DNA of 64,000 nucleotides from Leadbetterella sp. (GCA_019638185.1 JAHBUH010000002.1:62001-126000), one strand, 5' to 3'. Shown: positions 18,603 to 29,728, counted from the stretch's first letter. The notes: generated by a model from the sequence alone, not told the origin. Program-made: numbers and translations.

Positions 18603-20965
18603 TTCTTAACAATTATCTTTTTCCCGGACACAAGGTTATTATTTTTCATGTTATTCCAGTATTTCAGGTCTTCTACGGTGACGCCGTAGCGGTTAGAGAT
18701 GCTGAAAAGCGTTTCGCCGGCCTTTACGGTGTGGTATTGGGCCTCCGGAGCCGCAGGGCTGCTACCCTCTTTCACCTTCAGCTTCTGACCCGCCTGGATG
18801 GAATTGGCCGAAAGGCCGTTCAGGCTCCGCAGCTCGTCTACGGTTAAGCCGTAGCGGTTAGCAATACTGAACAGGGTTTCCCCCCGCTGCACGGTATGCG
18901 TAGACGCCGTGGCCGTGTTTTTGGAAGGCTCGGGAGTGCGGGTAGTTCCCGGAGTGGATGCTCCCGGAGTGGATGCTCCCGGAGTGGATGCTCCCGGAGT
19001 GGCGACTCCCTGAGAAGTGGCTCCCGGTGTCCCTGTTGAGGCAGCTCCGGAAGAATTAGCTCCTGTGGTACCGGTTCCCGGAGCAGCGGCCCCAGAAACT
19101 ATCAGCGTAGTACCCGACTTCAGGGTTTCTGAAGGGCTCATATTATTCATACGCCGCAGCTCGGCTACAGTAGTGCCATAACGATTAGCAATGCTGAAGA
19201 GCGTTTCACCCGGGCTGACCCGGTGCCGTTTTGCCGCCGATACACCACCTGCCGGTGTCTCTCTGACCACCGGAGTAGTGGTTTTTTCAGCCGGCGTGGT
19301 CACCACCGGAATTTCCATGGGTTTCTCTTTCGGGGTTTCCGTTTTGGGCACCGTCTCTTTTTTAGGCGGCATCAGCACGGCCTGCGTTTGTTTCTTCTCG
19401 TCTTCCACCCAGTCGTCTTCCGGTTCATCTGAATACGGTACCTGCAGGCGCTGGTTATACTGGATACCTTCATTGGGCTTAAGACGGTTAAGCTCTCTCA
19501 GCTTCTCCACGGTGGTGCCGTATTTTTTGGCCAGTGAAAACAGGGTCTCGTTTTCCAGTACCCGGTGCGTAATGTAGCGGGTGCCGGCGGAGTCTTTTTC
19601 AGGCGTATCCGGAACGGCCGTGGTCACGTCTGTAAGCGTGGTTTCCGGGCTGAGTACTTCCGGTGGTGCTGTCAGGTTCGTGTTGTATTGGATAGCGGTT
19701 TTCCGCGGGCGTTTTTTCTGAAGCCAGAGCACTCTTCCCGTACGGATATCCTCGTTTTCAGCTAACCGGTTAAACTTTTTAAGTTTTTTCAGTCGCAGGC
19801 CGTAGATGTGGGCCACCTCCCAGAGGTTCTGCTGGTCAGACACGGTATGATAGGGCACGGGGCCTCTTTTGTGTTTCTTTTGCAGGTAATATACGGTGCC
19901 GTCTTTTACGCGGTCGCGGTCGGTCATATCGTTATAAGACAGGAACTTATAAATACTGGTCTTCCCTTTCCGGGCCAGGGAGGACACTTCGTCACCGGAC
20001 TGGGCCAGGATCCCCCGTTTGTCGTTTATTTCGTAAAATACGGGCTGATCCGTGGAGGTCACTACCAGGGTCTGGCGCTTCAGTTTGGGATAGCCTATGG
20101 AGATATAGTCGGTTTTAGCCAGGTCATTGGCCTTCGTGGTGATGGTGCCGGCATAGGCTTTATCCGTCTGTAGCAGGATAACGTAATCTTTATCAGTCGG
20201 TACGGAAGAGGCGCGTAGCCAGGAGTTATACTGCCGGATCTCCTCTTCGGGGAGGTTGATCTCCGAGGCTATATCCGTTATCTTTTTTCCTTTGGCGGGA
20301 TATTCCACCAGGGCTTTGGAGGTAGGGGGGGTCTGCCTGAGGCGGTGGCTGTAGGCCAGCTTGTGGGCCAGGGCCTTGATCAGGTAGGGGTGGGGGATCT
20401 TTTCCAGCTTGATCTCGCTGGCAAACGACCACTCCACGGGCACCAAGTCTGCCGCACCACCGGCACCGGCTGTATAGGAGAGGGTGGTAGACACCCAGTT
20501 TTTAAAGACCTTGTTATTTTTTTTCAGGTATTGGGCCGCTGCCCTGGTAGACAGGTGCAGGTTTTTCCGGTCATCCTGGGTACCTGACATGGTCAGCCCC
20601 ATTTCCTTAGCCGTAAAATCTTTGAACTGCCAGAAGCCCACGGCTTTGGTAGGCGAGACTGCATCGGCGTTCAGATCGCTTTCCAATACCGCCAGGTACT
20701 TGATATCGTCAGGCACGTTTTCGGTTTCCAGGATTTTCTCAATGATGGGGAAATACAGCTGCATCCGCTCCAGCTTCTGGTTCAGGTAGGTGCTCTGAGG
20801 TGTGAGAAGGCGCTGAACCTCAGCGTTGATCTTTTGGCGTGCATCTGCATTCAGCAGGATCTGTACATTGGCAAACTCTACTTTCAGCGGGGTTTCCGGT
20901 ATGGTTTGGGAGATTCCCGGTACGGCGGTAAGGAAAAACAAAAAGGATAGCAGATGTTTTTTCAT
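18599..20965 (-). CDS. LysM-domain lytic transglycosylase (MltD-like), five LysM modules
   Basis: 788 residues, exported (signal peptide 1-19, ends GISQ). An SLT-like domain covers about 85-215 with the catalytic Glu in [14 protein letters not shown] and the GFWQF motif. The usual AYNxG motif reads SYTAG, so the conserved Asn is Thr; activity may be altered. LysM modules follow: a divergent one near 375-420, a second near 465-510, a third near 580-625, then a Ser/Thr/Pro/Gly-rich linker with GASTP repeats and two final LysMs (about 695-788). It should cleave or bind peptidoglycan in the periplasm. Second gene of an operon; its start is 5 nt from the O-methyltransferase stop. Confidence 0.9.
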   Translation of the reverse strand: MKKHLLSFLFFLTAVPGISQTIPETPLKVEFANVQILLNADARQKINAEVQRLLTPQSTYLNQKLERMQLYFPIIEKILETENVPDDIKYLAVLESDLNADAVSPTKAVGFWQFKDFTAKEMGLTMSGTQDDRKNLHLSTRAAAQYLKKNNKVFKNWVSTTLSYTAGAGGAADLVPVEWSFASEIKLEKIPHPYLIKALAHKLAYSHRLRQTPPTSKALVEYPAKGKKITDIASEINLPEEEIRQYNSWLRASSVPTDKDYVILLQTDKAYAGTITTKANDLAKTDYISIGYPKLKRQTLVVTSTDQPVFYEINDKRGILAQSGDEVSSLARKGKTSIYKFLSYNDMTDRDRVKDGTVYYLQKKHKRGPVPYHTVSDQQNLWEVAHIYGLRLKKLKKFNRLAENEDIRTGRVLWLQKKRPRKTAIQYNTNLTAPPEVLSPETTLTDVTTAVPDTPEKDSAGTRYITHRVLENETLFSLAKKYGTTVEKLRELNRLKPNEGIQYNQRLQVPYSDEPEDDWVEDEKKQTQAVLMPPKKETVPKTETPKEKPMEIPVVTTPAEKTTTPVVRETPAGGVSAAKRHRVSPGETLFSIANRYGTTVAELRRMNNMSPSETLKSGTTLIVSGAAAPGTGTTGANSSGAASTGTPGATSQGVATPGASTPGASTPGASTPGTTRTPEPSKNTATASTHTVQRGETLFSIANRYGLTVDELRSLNGLSANSIQAGQKLKVKEGSSPAAPEAQYHTVKAGETLFSISNRYGVTVEDLKYWNNMKNNNLVSGKKIIVKK
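18951..19010. repeat. 15-bp tandem repeat (3 perfect + 1 degenerate unit) inside the transglycosylase gene
   Basis: GGAGTGGATGCTCCC repeated at 18951, 18966 and 18981, plus a divergent copy at 18996. Read on the coding strand it gives GASTP pentapeptides in the linker between LysM 3 and 4. The unit length is a multiple of three, so copy changes would keep the frame. Confidence 0.95.
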
Positions 20966-20970
20966 AACAT

Positions 20971-21612
20971 TTATTTTGTTTTTAGCGAGACGTACAAGCC
21001 GTCGCGCACAGGTAAAAGCACTTTATCTGTTCTGTCATCTTGAGCCAGGTAGTCGTTAAACTCCCTGAGCAGCTGTGTGGTGGCATCATTTTTTGTTTCA
21101 TCCGTTACTTTCCCTGACCACAGCACGTTATCTGAAATGATCACACCGCCGATGTTCACTTTCTCAATAACCAGTTTATAGTAGTTCAGGTAGTTAAGCT
21201 TATCCGCATCAATGAAAACCAGGTCAAATTTAATATCTAAAGTGGGAATTATGTCCAATGCAGGACCAATAATTAATTCAATATTTTCTGTTTTTCCTGC
21301 TATTTCGATATTCCGGCGTATTCTTCCCTCCAGTTCTTCATCGGCTTCCAGGGTATAGAGCCTGCCGCCTTCCTGCAAACCTTCCGCCAGACACAGTGCC
21401 GAATACCCCGTATAGGTGCCGATTTCCAGGATATTCCGGGGTCTGACCAGTTTGGATATAAGGGATAATAACCGCCCCTGAAAATGCCCGGAAAGCATCC
21501 TCGGTTTCAGCAGGTTAGCATGCGTATCGCGGTTAATGGCCGCCAGCACTTCCGGTTCAGGATCGGAGTGGGTGAGGCAGTATAGTTCGGTTTCCTTGTT
21601 GATGATGTCCAT
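20971..21612 (-). CDS. SAM-dependent O-methyltransferase (catechol/caffeoyl-CoA OMT type)
   Basis: 213 residues of the Methyltransf_24/OMT_3 family. The SAM-binding motif I is ILEIGTYTGYSALCLAEGL (about 59-77), the acidic loop is TLEADEEL, and the metal/substrate segment is FDLVFIDADKLNYLNYY. Such enzymes methylate catechol-like hydroxyls with a divalent metal; the physiological substrate in Bacteroidota is unknown. First gene of the operon O-methyltransferase, LysM transglycosylase, DUF3109, ATL. The infB terminator lies just upstream. Confidence 0.92.
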   Translation of the reverse strand: MDIINKETELYCLTHSDPEPEVLAAINRDTHANLLKPRMLSGHFQGRLLSLISKLVRPRNILEIGTYTGYSALCLAEGLQEGGRLYTLEADEELEGRIRRNIEIAGKTENIELIIGPALDIIPTLDIKFDLVFIDADKLNYLNYYKLVIEKVNIGGVIISDNVLWSGKVTDETKNDATTQLLREFNDYLAQDDRTDKVLLPVRDGLYVSLKTK

Positions 21613-21653
21613 GATGCGTCAAATATACATGAATGTTTGCCCGGGGAAATGAA

Positions 21654-21681
21654 AAAGCTAAGGCATTTCTACCTTAGCTTT
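21654..21681 (-). terminator. Intrinsic terminator of the rimP-nusA-infB operon
   Basis: 10-bp stem AAAGCTAAGG / CCTTAGCTTT with an 8-nt loop. On the minus strand it ends in TTTTTC, about 20 nt after the infB stop. Confidence 0.85.
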
Positions 21682-21702
21682 AATCTTTTCACTTTTATCT
21701 TT

Positions 21703-24594
21703 TTACAGTGACCTCTTCAGCTCCCTGATCTCGAAGCTTTCGATGATGTCACCGATCTGGATATCATTGAACTTATGGATACTGATACCGCATTCGTAGC
21801 CGGCTTTCACTTCTGCCACGTCGTCTTTGTAGCGTTTCAGCTGGGAAATCTCACCTTCGTGAAGCACGATACCCTCACGGATGACGCGTACTTTGTTATT
21901 CCGTTTTACGTAGCCGTCAGTTACGTAGCTACCTGCAATGGTACCCACTTTACTGATCTTGAAAATCTCTCGTACTTCAATGTTACCGGTAACCACTTCT
22001 TCCTCTTTCGGCGCCAGGAGGCCTTCCATGGCGTCTTTGATCTCGTTAATGGCGTCGTAGATGATGGAGTACAGGCGGATCTCGATCTGCTCGTTCTCGG
22101 CAATACGCCTGGCGTTATTGGAAGGTCTTACCTGGAAGCCCACTACAATAGCATCTGCGGCGGAGGCCAGGGTAACGTCTGATTCGGAGATCTGACCCAC
22201 CCCTTTGTGGATGATGTTCACCTGTACCTCGCCGGTAGACAGTTTCAGCAGGGAGTCAGCCAGGGCTTCCACTGAGCCGTCTACGTCACCTTTGATGATG
22301 ATGTTCAGCTCTTTGAAGGTACCGATAGCCTTTCTCCGGCCTATTTCGTCCAGGGTAATATGCTTCTTGGCCCGGATGCTCATTTCACGGTTCAGCTGTT
22401 CGCGTTTGTTCGCGATCTCCCGTGCTTCGCGCTCGGTATCCATGACATTGAATTTGTCACCGGCCTGCGGCGCGCCGGGTAATCCCAGGATCTGCACCGG
22501 GATGGAGGGGCCGGCTTCCTTGATCCGGGAACCCAGGTCATCTACCATGGCTCTTACCCTTCCGAAGTACTGGCCGGCCAGCAGGATATCTCCTACTTTC
22601 AGCGTACCGTTTTCTACCAGGATAGTGGATACATATCCCCTTCCTTTATCGAGGGAGGCTTCGATCACCGTACCCGAGGCGTTCCGGTTCGGATTCGCTT
22701 TCAGTTCCAGGAGTTCCGCCTCCAGCAGTACTTTGTCGAGGAGGTCGTCTATCCCTATCCCTGACTTGGCCGATACTTCCTGTTCCTGGAATTTACCGCC
22801 CCAGCTTTCCACCAGGATGTTTTCCTTGGCCAGGTCTTCCCGGATCTTATCGGGATTGGCACCGGCCTTATCTATTTTGTTCAGGGCAAATACAATGGGT
22901 ACACCGGCGTTCTGCGCGTGGTTAATGGCCTCGCGCGTTTGAGGCATCACGCTGTCGTCTGCTGAAATCACGATGATGACCACGTCAGTGACTTTCGCAC
23001 CCCGTGCCCGCATGGCGGTGAAGGCCTCGTGACCGGGTGTATCCAGGAAGGTGATGGATTTGCCTTTGTTCGGACCGTCTTTGATGCTTACCGAGTAGGC
23101 ACCGATGTGCTGGGTGATACCACCGGCCTCACCGGAAGCCACTTTGGCGCGCCGGATGTAATCGAGGAGGGAGGTTTTACCGTGGTCTACGTGACCCATG
23201 ATGGTCACAATAGGAGCCCGTGGCTCCAGGTCTTCCTCGGCATCTTCTACCTGGTGAGTATCAAATGACACTTCTTCTTCGGCCGAAACGAATTCGGCTT
23301 CGTAGTTAAATTCCAGGGCCACCATCTGGATGGTCTCCGCATCAAGGCGCTGGTTAATGGAGGCAAAGATCCCCATCCGCATACAAGCGGCGATGACCTC
23401 GTTCACCGAAACATTCATCAGCGAAGCCAGCTCGGAAGCCGAGATGTATTCGGTAACCCGCAGGATACCGCTTTCTTCCAGTTCCCGGGCGTCTCGGGCA
23501 TCCTGGGCTTCGGCACGGCTGCGCCGCTTCTCTTTCCGGTACTTGGCACCAAAGTCGTTTCCTTTGCTTTGCATCCGCGAAAGCGTGTTCTTGATGCTGT
23601 CTTTGACGTCGCTGTCGGAAACAAATTCCCTTCTTTCCCGCTTGTCTTTTTTTCCGCCGCTGCTGTTCACGCTGCCTTTGGCCGCAGGCTTGTCGTTCGT
23701 AAACTTCCCGTCTTTCTGACCGGCTGGTTTGGCTGGCTGATCGCCTTTGGGCTTATTAAAGTTCTCAAAGGTGGATTTAGACGACGTATCGCCTACTTTT
23801 TCTCCGCCTACGATCACCCGTTTTCTCTTTCTTTTCTGCTTCTGGTCTTCTTTCGAAGATTTTTTCTCTACCGGCAGCTCAATTTTACCCAGTACCACCA
23901 GTCCCTGCAGCTTATCGCCCTGGGCTTTGATGAGCTCAGACTCTTTCGGCGGTTCCGGTTTTTTCTTCGGCTCTTCCCGTTTTACTTCGGGAGCTTTTAC
24001 CTCCGGTTTGGGGGCTACTATCGGCTCTTCTTTTTTCACCGGCTCTTTTACCTCTTCTACTACAGGAGGAGCTGGCGCCGGCGCTTTTTCTTCCACTACA
24101 GGCGCTTTTTCTTCCACTACCGGTGCCGGCGGCGGGGCCACCACCACTACGGGCGGTTCGGGTACCGAAGCGGGCTCCGGTTCAACGGCCTTAGGATGTT
24201 CCTCTTTTACAGGTTCTTCCAGGGGCTGTATTTTTACTTCGCCACCACGGGCATTGAGGTCAATTTTACCCAATACCTTAGGGCCTGTCAGGGTAGTTTC
24301 GATCTTAACGATCTCCGGCTCCCTGGCTTTCGGCTCCTCCCGGAAATACAGGATGTCGGAGTCGCTTTTCTCAGGGGCTTTGGTCTCACTGGCCGGAGCA
24401 GGCGTATCCCCTCCTAATAGCTCGGGAGCATCAAGTTCCCGGGCCAGTATCTCCAGCTGGTCAAATGCAAGTTTGGCGTTAGGATTATTGTCAATACGAT
24501 GCCCGGCCGAGCCTAAGATCTCAATTACTTTGGCTATGCCCACATTCAGCTTTTTAGCTGCCTGGCTAAGTCGCATCATTTTTTCTTCTGCCAT
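21703..24594 (-). CDS. infB: Translation initiation factor IF-2
   Basis: GTPase that places initiator tRNA on the 30S subunit and promotes subunit joining. 963 residues. A short IF2_N domain at the start ([19 protein letters not shown]) is followed by a long Pro/Glu/Lys/Ala-rich linker (about 60-340), typical of Bacteroidota. The G domain begins near 465 with [22 protein letters not shown] and NKID intact. Domains II, III ([13 protein letters not shown]) and IV follow. Third gene of the rimP-nusA-infB operon; 59 nt separate it from nusA. Confidence 0.98.
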   Translation of the reverse strand: MAEEKMMRLSQAAKKLNVGIAKVIEILGSAGHRIDNNPNAKLAFDQLEILARELDAPELLGGDTPAPASETKAPEKSDSDILYFREEPKAREPEIVKIETTLTGPKVLGKIDLNARGGEVKIQPLEEPVKEEHPKAVEPEPASVPEPPVVVVAPPPAPVVEEKAPVVEEKAPAPAPPVVEEVKEPVKKEEPIVAPKPEVKAPEVKREEPKKKPEPPKESELIKAQGDKLQGLVVLGKIELPVEKKSSKEDQKQKRKRKRVIVGGEKVGDTSSKSTFENFNKPKGDQPAKPAGQKDGKFTNDKPAAKGSVNSSGGKKDKRERREFVSDSDVKDSIKNTLSRMQSKGNDFGAKYRKEKRRSRAEAQDARDARELEESGILRVTEYISASELASLMNVSVNEVIAACMRMGIFASINQRLDAETIQMVALEFNYEAEFVSAEEEVSFDTHQVEDAEEDLEPRAPIVTIMGHVDHGKTSLLDYIRRAKVASGEAGGITQHIGAYSVSIKDGPNKGKSITFLDTPGHEAFTAMRARGAKVTDVVIIVISADDSVMPQTREAINHAQNAGVPIVFALNKIDKAGANPDKIREDLAKENILVESWGGKFQEQEVSAKSGIGIDDLLDKVLLEAELLELKANPNRNASGTVIEASLDKGRGYVSTILVENGTLKVGDILLAGQYFGRVRAMVDDLGSRIKEAGPSIPVQILGLPGAPQAGDKFNVMDTEREAREIANKREQLNREMSIRAKKHITLDEIGRRKAIGTFKELNIIIKGDVDGSVEALADSLLKLSTGEVQVNIIHKGVGQISESDVTLASAADAIVVGFQVRPSNNARRIAENEQIEIRLYSIIYDAINEIKDAMEGLLAPKEEEVVTGNIEVREIFKISKVGTIAGSYVTDGYVKRNNKVRVIREGIVLHEGEISQLKRYKDDVAEVKAGYECGISIHKFNDIQIGDIIESFEIRELKRSL

Positions 24595-24653
24595 ATATTT
24601 TTCTGAATAATTATCAATAGTTATTGTTTTTTGTGCGGATCCAGCCTGTTTTC

Positions 24654-25898
24654 TTATTCAAATTCCTTCTTCAGGATCTCAAATACTTCGCTGATGGTCT
24701 CTTCTTCGAGAGGAGTTCTCCGCACCAGGTCGTCTTTCGGAACATTCAGCACGGATTTAGCGGTATCCAGGCCGATCTTCCGGAATTCGAGAAGTATCCA
24801 CTCTTCTATCTCATCGGTGAATTCCATCAGGTCCACATCTTCTTCTTCCACCACGCCGTCAATATCCCGGAATACATCAATTTCCAGTCCGATCAGCTTG
24901 CTGGCCAGCTTGATGTTCAGCCCGCCCTTACCGATAGCCAGGGAAACCTGGTCGGGTTTCAGGAAAACCGATACCCTTTCGGCACCTTCATCTAACCTTA
25001 CGTTACTGATTTTAGCAGGACTCAGTGCTCTTGATATCAGCAGGTTCACATTGTCGGTCCACTGGATCACATCAATGTTCTCGTTTTCAAGCTCACGCAC
25101 GATAGAGTGGATCCGGGATCCTTTCATACCCACACATGCACCTACGGGATCAATCCGGTCATCAAACGATTCCACGGCCACTTTGGCCCTTTCCCCTGGT
25201 TCTCTAACAATTTTTCGGATAGAAATAATTCCATCCTGGATCTCGGGGATCTCCAGCTCGAATAATCTTTCCAGGAAAACCGGTGAAGTTCTGGAAAGGG
25301 TAAGCTTGGGATTGCCGTTATGAATTTCCACCTTATGGATGATGGCACGGATGCTGGAACCTTTCTTGAAACGGTCTTTCGGGATCTGCTCGTTTTTCGG
25401 CAGGGAAAGCTCGTTACCTTCCTCGTCCATACAGATTACCTCGCGGCTCAGGATCTGGTACACCTCCACGGTCACGAGTTCACCCACCTGGTCTTTGTAC
25501 TGGTCATATAACATCTCCTTTTCCAGGTCTTTTACCTTCTGGATCAGGGTCTGGCGGGCCGTTTGAACGATCCGCCGGCCGAAGTCTTCAATTTTTACGG
25601 ATTCAGCCACTTCTTCACCGATCTCGAAGTCAGGCTCGATCTTCTGGGCTTCCGACAGCGGAATTTTATCGTGATCCCAGATGTCTTCCGAGTTATCGTC
25701 TACAATCTCCCTCTTCCGCCACATTTCCAGGTCACCGCTTTCGGGGTTCAGGATAATATCAAAGTTATGATCTTCCCCGTAGGCTTTCCGGATCATGGTC
25801 CGGAGCACATCTTCCAGGATGGCGATCATGGTGGGCCTGTCTATGTTCTTTTCTCGTGCAAACTCCGCAAACGATTCAATTAAATCTCCACTTGACAT
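24654..25898 (-). CDS. nusA: Transcription termination/antitermination protein NusA
   Basis: Binds RNA polymerase and nascent RNA, modulating pausing, termination and antitermination. 414 residues: N-terminal polymerase-binding domain (about 1-125), S1 domain (about 130-200, with [17 protein letters not shown]), and two KH domains (about 230-345, with [18 protein letters not shown] and [17 protein letters not shown]). The acidic C-terminal tail is short. Second gene of the operon, 14 nt after rimP. Confidence 0.98.
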   Translation of the reverse strand: MSSGDLIESFAEFAREKNIDRPTMIAILEDVLRTMIRKAYGEDHNFDIILNPESGDLEMWRKREIVDDNSEDIWDHDKIPLSEAQKIEPDFEIGEEVAESVKIEDFGRRIVQTARQTLIQKVKDLEKEMLYDQYKDQVGELVTVEVYQILSREVICMDEEGNELSLPKNEQIPKDRFKKGSSIRAIIHKVEIHNGNPKLTLSRTSPVFLERLFELEIPEIQDGIISIRKIVREPGERAKVAVESFDDRIDPVGACVGMKGSRIHSIVRELENENIDVIQWTDNVNLLISRALSPAKISNVRLDEGAERVSVFLKPDQVSLAIGKGGLNIKLASKLIGLEIDVFRDIDGVVEEEDVDLMEFTDEIEEWILLEFRKIGLDTAKSVLNVPKDDLVRRTPLEEETISEVFEILKKEFE

Positions 25899-25912
25899 AC
25901 GTGTATTTCGTT

Positions 25913-26368
25913 TTATTTGAATGAAATGATGACTTTTGCCTCCAGGATCTCGTCCAGGCTAAGGGCCATCGCTTCGGGTTTTACTTTCTTTTTGGCTTCC
26001 GGTTCAATGACCAGCGTGCCGTTATTTACTTCAATCAGTTTTCCTTTTATTTCGGTTTTATCCGTTTTGGTGATCCGGAGGCTCCGGCCGATATTCTTTA
26101 CATACTGCCGCTCAAACTTCAGCGGGCTGTCTGCTCCCGGAGAGGAAACTTCCAGCGTGAATGCCTCTTCAATGATCTCTTCCAGCTGATTTCCCAGCTG
26201 CCTGCTGAAAGCCGTGCACTGGTCAATGGTGATCCCCGCGTCGGAATCCAGGAAGATAGTTACTTTCCTCCGGATCTTAGAGTCGGAAACGGCAATGTCT
26301 ACCACGTAGCAGTCGGTTTCCGCTACCAGGTCATCCACCAGTTTAACTACAGTTTCTTTCAGTGACAT
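25913..26368 (-). CDS. rimP: Ribosome maturation factor RimP
   Basis: Needed for 30S subunit maturation. 151 residues with the two-domain RimP layout: the N-terminal alpha/beta domain (CYVVDIAVSDSKIRRKVTIFLD, TIDQCTAFSRQLG, LEVSSPGADSPL) and the C-terminal SH3-like domain (IEVNNGTLVIEPE). The ATG at 26368 directly follows a leader with a terminator-like hairpin. First gene of the operon with nusA and infB. Confidence 0.96.
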   Translation of the reverse strand: MSLKETVVKLVDDLVAETDCYVVDIAVSDSKIRRKVTIFLDSDAGITIDQCTAFSRQLGNQLEEIIEEAFTLEVSSPGADSPLKFERQYVKNIGRSLRITKTDKTEIKGKLIEVNNGTLVIEPEAKKKVKPEAMALSLDEILEAKVIISFK

Positions 26369-26377
26369 GTATTAATC

Positions 26378-26402
26378 AAAAAAGGAGGTTCCCACCCCCT
26401 CC
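26378..26402 (-). promoter_or_regulatory. Terminator-like hairpin in the rimP leader (candidate attenuator)
   Basis: On the minus strand AGGGGGT (26400-26394) pairs with ACCTCCT (26389-26383), with one G-T wobble, around a GGGA tetraloop, then runs into six T (26383-26378). It lies between the predicted transcription start and the rimP ATG only about 10 nt downstream. No upstream minus-strand gene exists for it to terminate. Confidence 0.6.
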
Positions 26403-26421
26403 GCTCTTTGTAAATTTTATG

Positions 26422-26429
26422 CAAAATTA
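26422..26429 (-). promoter_or_regulatory. -7 box (TAATTTTG) of the rimP-nusA-infB operon
   Basis: Minus-strand TAATTTTG matches TAnnTTTG, 54 nt upstream of the rimP ATG, placing the leader hairpin inside the transcript. No clear -33 box. Confidence 0.5.
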
Positions 26430-26588
26430 CACTTTTTATTTTATTTTTTTCAGGTCTCTGTGTAAAATATTCATTACGACGCGACGCTCCCGCTCAAAAA
26501 TCAGTCAGCGGCAGAATAAATAAGCCGTTTTAAGTGCAATCTATCAATTAACTTATTTAATTTGTGACATGGTCCATGATGCGGAGTG

Positions 26589-27713
26589 ATGTTTTTAAAA
26601 GCGGTAGCCAACTTTGTACGGAAGTTTTTCTTTCTGATCAATATCCTGTTTGCATTGTATTCCCTGCTGGTGTATCAGCTGGTGTTCTCTGCCAATATCC
26701 AGCACTGGATAGGTGGTTTCCTTATGCTTTCTTTTCCACTGGTGCTGCTGGGTAACCTGTTTTTTGTAATCTTCTGGACCCTGGGGCGGTCGTTTAAGGC
26801 CCTGCTTTCCCTGGCCCTCCTGCTGATGACCTGGTCTATTAAAGACCGTACCCTGAAGCTGGGCCTGAAAGACCGGGCAGAAGGCCGGGCCGATGTTTCG
26901 CTTCTGAGCTACAATATTATGTATGCGGATTACGGCAATTACCTGGGGCATGCGCCCGGGAAAGCTGCTCCGGCCAGGAACGACGATGAAGCCGCCAAGG
27001 GGATTTCGGAAACGGCCGTGTCTTTTCAGGCCGATATCAAGTGCTTCCAGGAATTTTATAACGATGAGAAGATCTTTGAGTTTGACCTGATCCGCCGCAC
27101 AGCCGTGAAAAACCCGTATTATGTGTATATGCATTCGGAAAAAGGGAACGACAGGGGAAAGGGCGCTATAGGACTGGCCACTTTCAGCCGCTATCCCATC
27201 ATCCGGAAGGAAGAAATGTACTGGCCTACCAATAATAACGGCCTGCTGGCCACGGATATCGTGGTGAACGGCGATACGATCCGGGTGATCAACTTCCAGT
27301 TAAAATCCATGGGAATAAGGGTCAATAAGATGTTTGACGGCAGTCATAAACTGAATAAGAAAGAGACCCGCACGGTGCTCAGCCAACTGAAAAACGGCTT
27401 TTCAGAGCGGGGGAATGAAGTGGGCATCCTGGAAACCTGGATCAGCCGCAGCCCTTACCCGGTGATTGTGGCGGGTGACCTGAACGAGCTGCCCTATGGC
27501 TACGCTTACGGAAAGCTGAGGCGGCTACTGGATAACAGTTTTGAGGAGGCTGGCCGCGGTTTCGGTTTCACTTACCACAAGATCCTGAGCTTCCTCCGGA
27601 TCGATAACCAGTTTTATGACCCGAAACGATTTAAGGTGGTCCGGTTCAATACCCTCCACGAGTTCAAGTATTCCGACCATTACCCGATCTACGGCGAGTA
27701 CGAAATCCGGTAG
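26589..27713 (+). CDS. Endonuclease/exonuclease/phosphatase family membrane protein
   Basis: About 374 residues. Three hydrophobic helices fill the first ~85 residues (KFFFLINILFALYSLLVYQL, FLMLSFPLVLLGNLFFVIFW, ALLSLALLLMTW). Then an EEP-fold catalytic domain: LLSYNIMYADYG, the metal-binding Glu in IKCFQEFYND, VIVAGDLNELPYG, and the final SDHYPIYGEYEI with the catalytic Asp-His. Such anchored enzymes hydrolyse phosphodiesters of nucleic acids or lipids; the substrate is unknown. ATG 26589 preferred over the GTG at 26586. Ends 10 bp from the convergent nadE gene. Confidence 0.88.
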   Translation: MFLKAVANFVRKFFFLINILFALYSLLVYQLVFSANIQHWIGGFLMLSFPLVLLGNLFFVIFWTLGRSFKALLSLALLLMTWSIKDRTLKLGLKDRAEGRADVSLLSYNIMYADYGNYLGHAPGKAAPARNDDEAAKGISETAVSFQADIKCFQEFYNDEKIFEFDLIRRTAVKNPYYVYMHSEKGNDRGKGAIGLATFSRYPIIRKEEMYWPTNNNGLLATDIVVNGDTIRVINFQLKSMGIRVNKMFDGSHKLNKKETRTVLSQLKNGFSERGNEVGILETWISRSPYPVIVAGDLNELPYGYAYGKLRRLLDNSFEEAGRGFGFTYHKILSFLRIDNQFYDPKRFKVVRFNTLHEFKYSDHYPIYGEYEIR

Positions 27714-27723
27714 TACCGGGCCC

Positions 27724-29706
27724 TCATCCCCTAAAGTACGCCTCCAGTTCCTCCAGCTCCGTCTCAAAACCCCCGCTCAGGATAGGAAAGCGGCACCAGC
27801 TCCGCGGATCCAGGTTATGGGAGTCCAGGTGAAAGCCGGGTGCATAACGCTCCCTTTTCCACTGGTTCCGGCTCCAGAGCGTGAAAAACCGTTTCACCCA
27901 GTGATACAGATCTTCCCTACGGTAGCCGGTTTCCGAGTTTTCCAGGATACGGAAGCATTCCAGCGGTGATTTTTTATCGCGGATGCCCAGCTCCTCAATG
28001 CGGTTAAGAATAGGGTAGGGCATGAGGTCTTTCTCATCGGTCTGGGTCTTTTCTTTGGGCCGCAGCTCGGCGGTGGGCTGCAGGGCGTTCACGTATTTCA
28101 GGCCGTCTATACGGATATGCCGGCCCTTCACCTCACAGCCGGTCTTTTCCAGCCATACCAGCCACTGGCGCAGCCAGGCCTTGTCAATGCCCGAAATAGG
28201 GGCTATGCTGCCGGCGGTATCGCCGTCCATGGTACAATACCCCACGGCGGCCTCCGAGCGGTTAGAAGTGGTGAGCAGCAGGTGGTTTTTCAGGTTAGCC
28301 AGCAGCCATACTCCCGGAGCCCGTACGCGGGCCTGGATGTTCTGCAGGGGGATGTCATCGGTTTCCCAACTGAGATTCCGGCCTATCTGCCCTTCTATCA
28401 GCCCGGTGTAGGCGCTTACCAGTTCGTCTATATTCACCTGGTAAAACAGGGCGCCGCAGTCTTCTGCCAGGGCGCGGGCTGAGTTCAGGGTGTCTTCCGA
28501 GCTGTTCCGGGTTCCCTGGTAAATGGTGCTGATCAGCAGGTAACACGCGTCCGGGATGGTCTTGCAGCGGTCCATGCCGGGTATGTAGGCCAGCTTTTGG
28601 CGGAAGGCTTCCAGTCCTATGCTTTCATCCGCCAGCCTGACCATCAGCGCGCAGAGGGCTGTGCAGGCGGAGGAGTCGGCCCCGCCGGAAAGGGAGATGG
28701 TAAAACCGTAGGAACGGGATTTTCGTAAATAATCAAAGAGCCCCAGGCTCACGGCCCGGGCAAATTCCTCTTGTTTCAGGTGGCCGCCTTTTTCAAAGTT
28801 TTCCAGTACGGCACCGGTCAGCTGGGGCGTAAAGGAAGTTTCAGGCCGGAAAGGAGAGAAGGCTGTCACGTAATCACCCGTAAACGGCGATTTGATCTTA
28901 GACTGCTCCACCCGGTTTTTTTCAATGTCTATCACGGCGGTGGTCAGGGTGTGATCGGCATAGCTGAAGCGGTCACTGGAAGCCAGAAGCTCGCCCCCGG
29001 AGCTGATCATGGCGTCACCGTCAAAGATCAGCCGGCCGGATTCATTGCCCAGCAGGTTCGTGTAGAGGTAGGCGCAGGCGAAAGTACGGGAGGCGTCAGT
29101 CACCAGCTGCTCACGGGTCTGGAATTTATTAAAGGTAAAGGGGCTGGCGCTGGGATTAAGGATGATATCTGTGCCGCGGTCAAACAGCCGGGTGCCGGGC
29201 CGGCCGGCCACCCAGGCGTCTTCGCAGATCTCCACACCCAGCTTTATCCCGGATATATCAAACAGGAGGTCACCTGCGGGATAGCTGATGCCGTTTACCT
29301 GCACGGTGGTAGTTTTTCCGGCCTGCCAGCGGTGAAACCAGCGGTCTTCATAGAAAACGCCGTAATTGGGCAGGTGCTGCTTACAGGCAAAACCCAGGAT
29401 CTGCGTATCCGCTACCACCGCCACGGTGTTATAGGTTTTATTCCGGATGCTTAAAGGCAGGCCAAAACAGGTGACCATACCGGCGGTTTCAGGGACCAGC
29501 AGGGTCAGGATGTCCAGGCTGCGTTTCAGGGTATCGGGGGAATAGAACGCATCTTCACACCCGTAGCCGGGAATGGCCAGTTCCGGCAGGCAGAGGATCT
29601 GCACCCCGTTCTGCCGGGCATCCTGCAGGGTTCTGATGATACGCTTTTGGTTTCCCTTCCAGTCCAGGGGGGTCTGATTCAGGGCTGCCGCTCCTACTTT
29701 TAACAT
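27724..29706 (-). CDS. nadE: Glutamine-dependent NAD+ synthetase
   Basis: Amidates nicotinic acid adenine dinucleotide to NAD+ using glutamine-derived ammonia. 660 residues with the two-domain form. The N-terminal nitrilase/glutaminase domain (about 1-275) has the Glu-Lys-Cys triad in CLPELAIPGYG, FACKQHLPNYG and KLGVEICEDAW. The C-terminal ATP-pyrophosphatase domain has the P-loop ISLSGGADSSACTAL (about 340) and TSNRSEAAVGYCTMDGD. It has its own promoter, placed just downstream of the bidirectional terminator that ends the LysM gene. Confidence 0.97.
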   Translation of the reverse strand: MLKVGAAALNQTPLDWKGNQKRIIRTLQDARQNGVQILCLPELAIPGYGCEDAFYSPDTLKRSLDILTLLVPETAGMVTCFGLPLSIRNKTYNTVAVVADTQILGFACKQHLPNYGVFYEDRWFHRWQAGKTTTVQVNGISYPAGDLLFDISGIKLGVEICEDAWVAGRPGTRLFDRGTDIILNPSASPFTFNKFQTREQLVTDASRTFACAYLYTNLLGNESGRLIFDGDAMISSGGELLASSDRFSYADHTLTTAVIDIEKNRVEQSKIKSPFTGDYVTAFSPFRPETSFTPQLTGAVLENFEKGGHLKQEEFARAVSLGLFDYLRKSRSYGFTISLSGGADSSACTALCALMVRLADESIGLEAFRQKLAYIPGMDRCKTIPDACYLLISTIYQGTRNSSEDTLNSARALAEDCGALFYQVNIDELVSAYTGLIEGQIGRNLSWETDDIPLQNIQARVRAPGVWLLANLKNHLLLTTSNRSEAAVGYCTMDGDTAGSIAPISGIDKAWLRQWLVWLEKTGCEVKGRHIRIDGLKYVNALQPTAELRPKEKTQTDEKDLMPYPILNRIEELGIRDKKSPLECFRILENSETGYRREDLYHWVKRFFTLWSRNQWKRERYAPGFHLDSHNLDPRSWCRFPILSGGFETELEELEAYFRG

Positions 29707-29728
29707 TTCCGATCTATCTATTTAGGGC

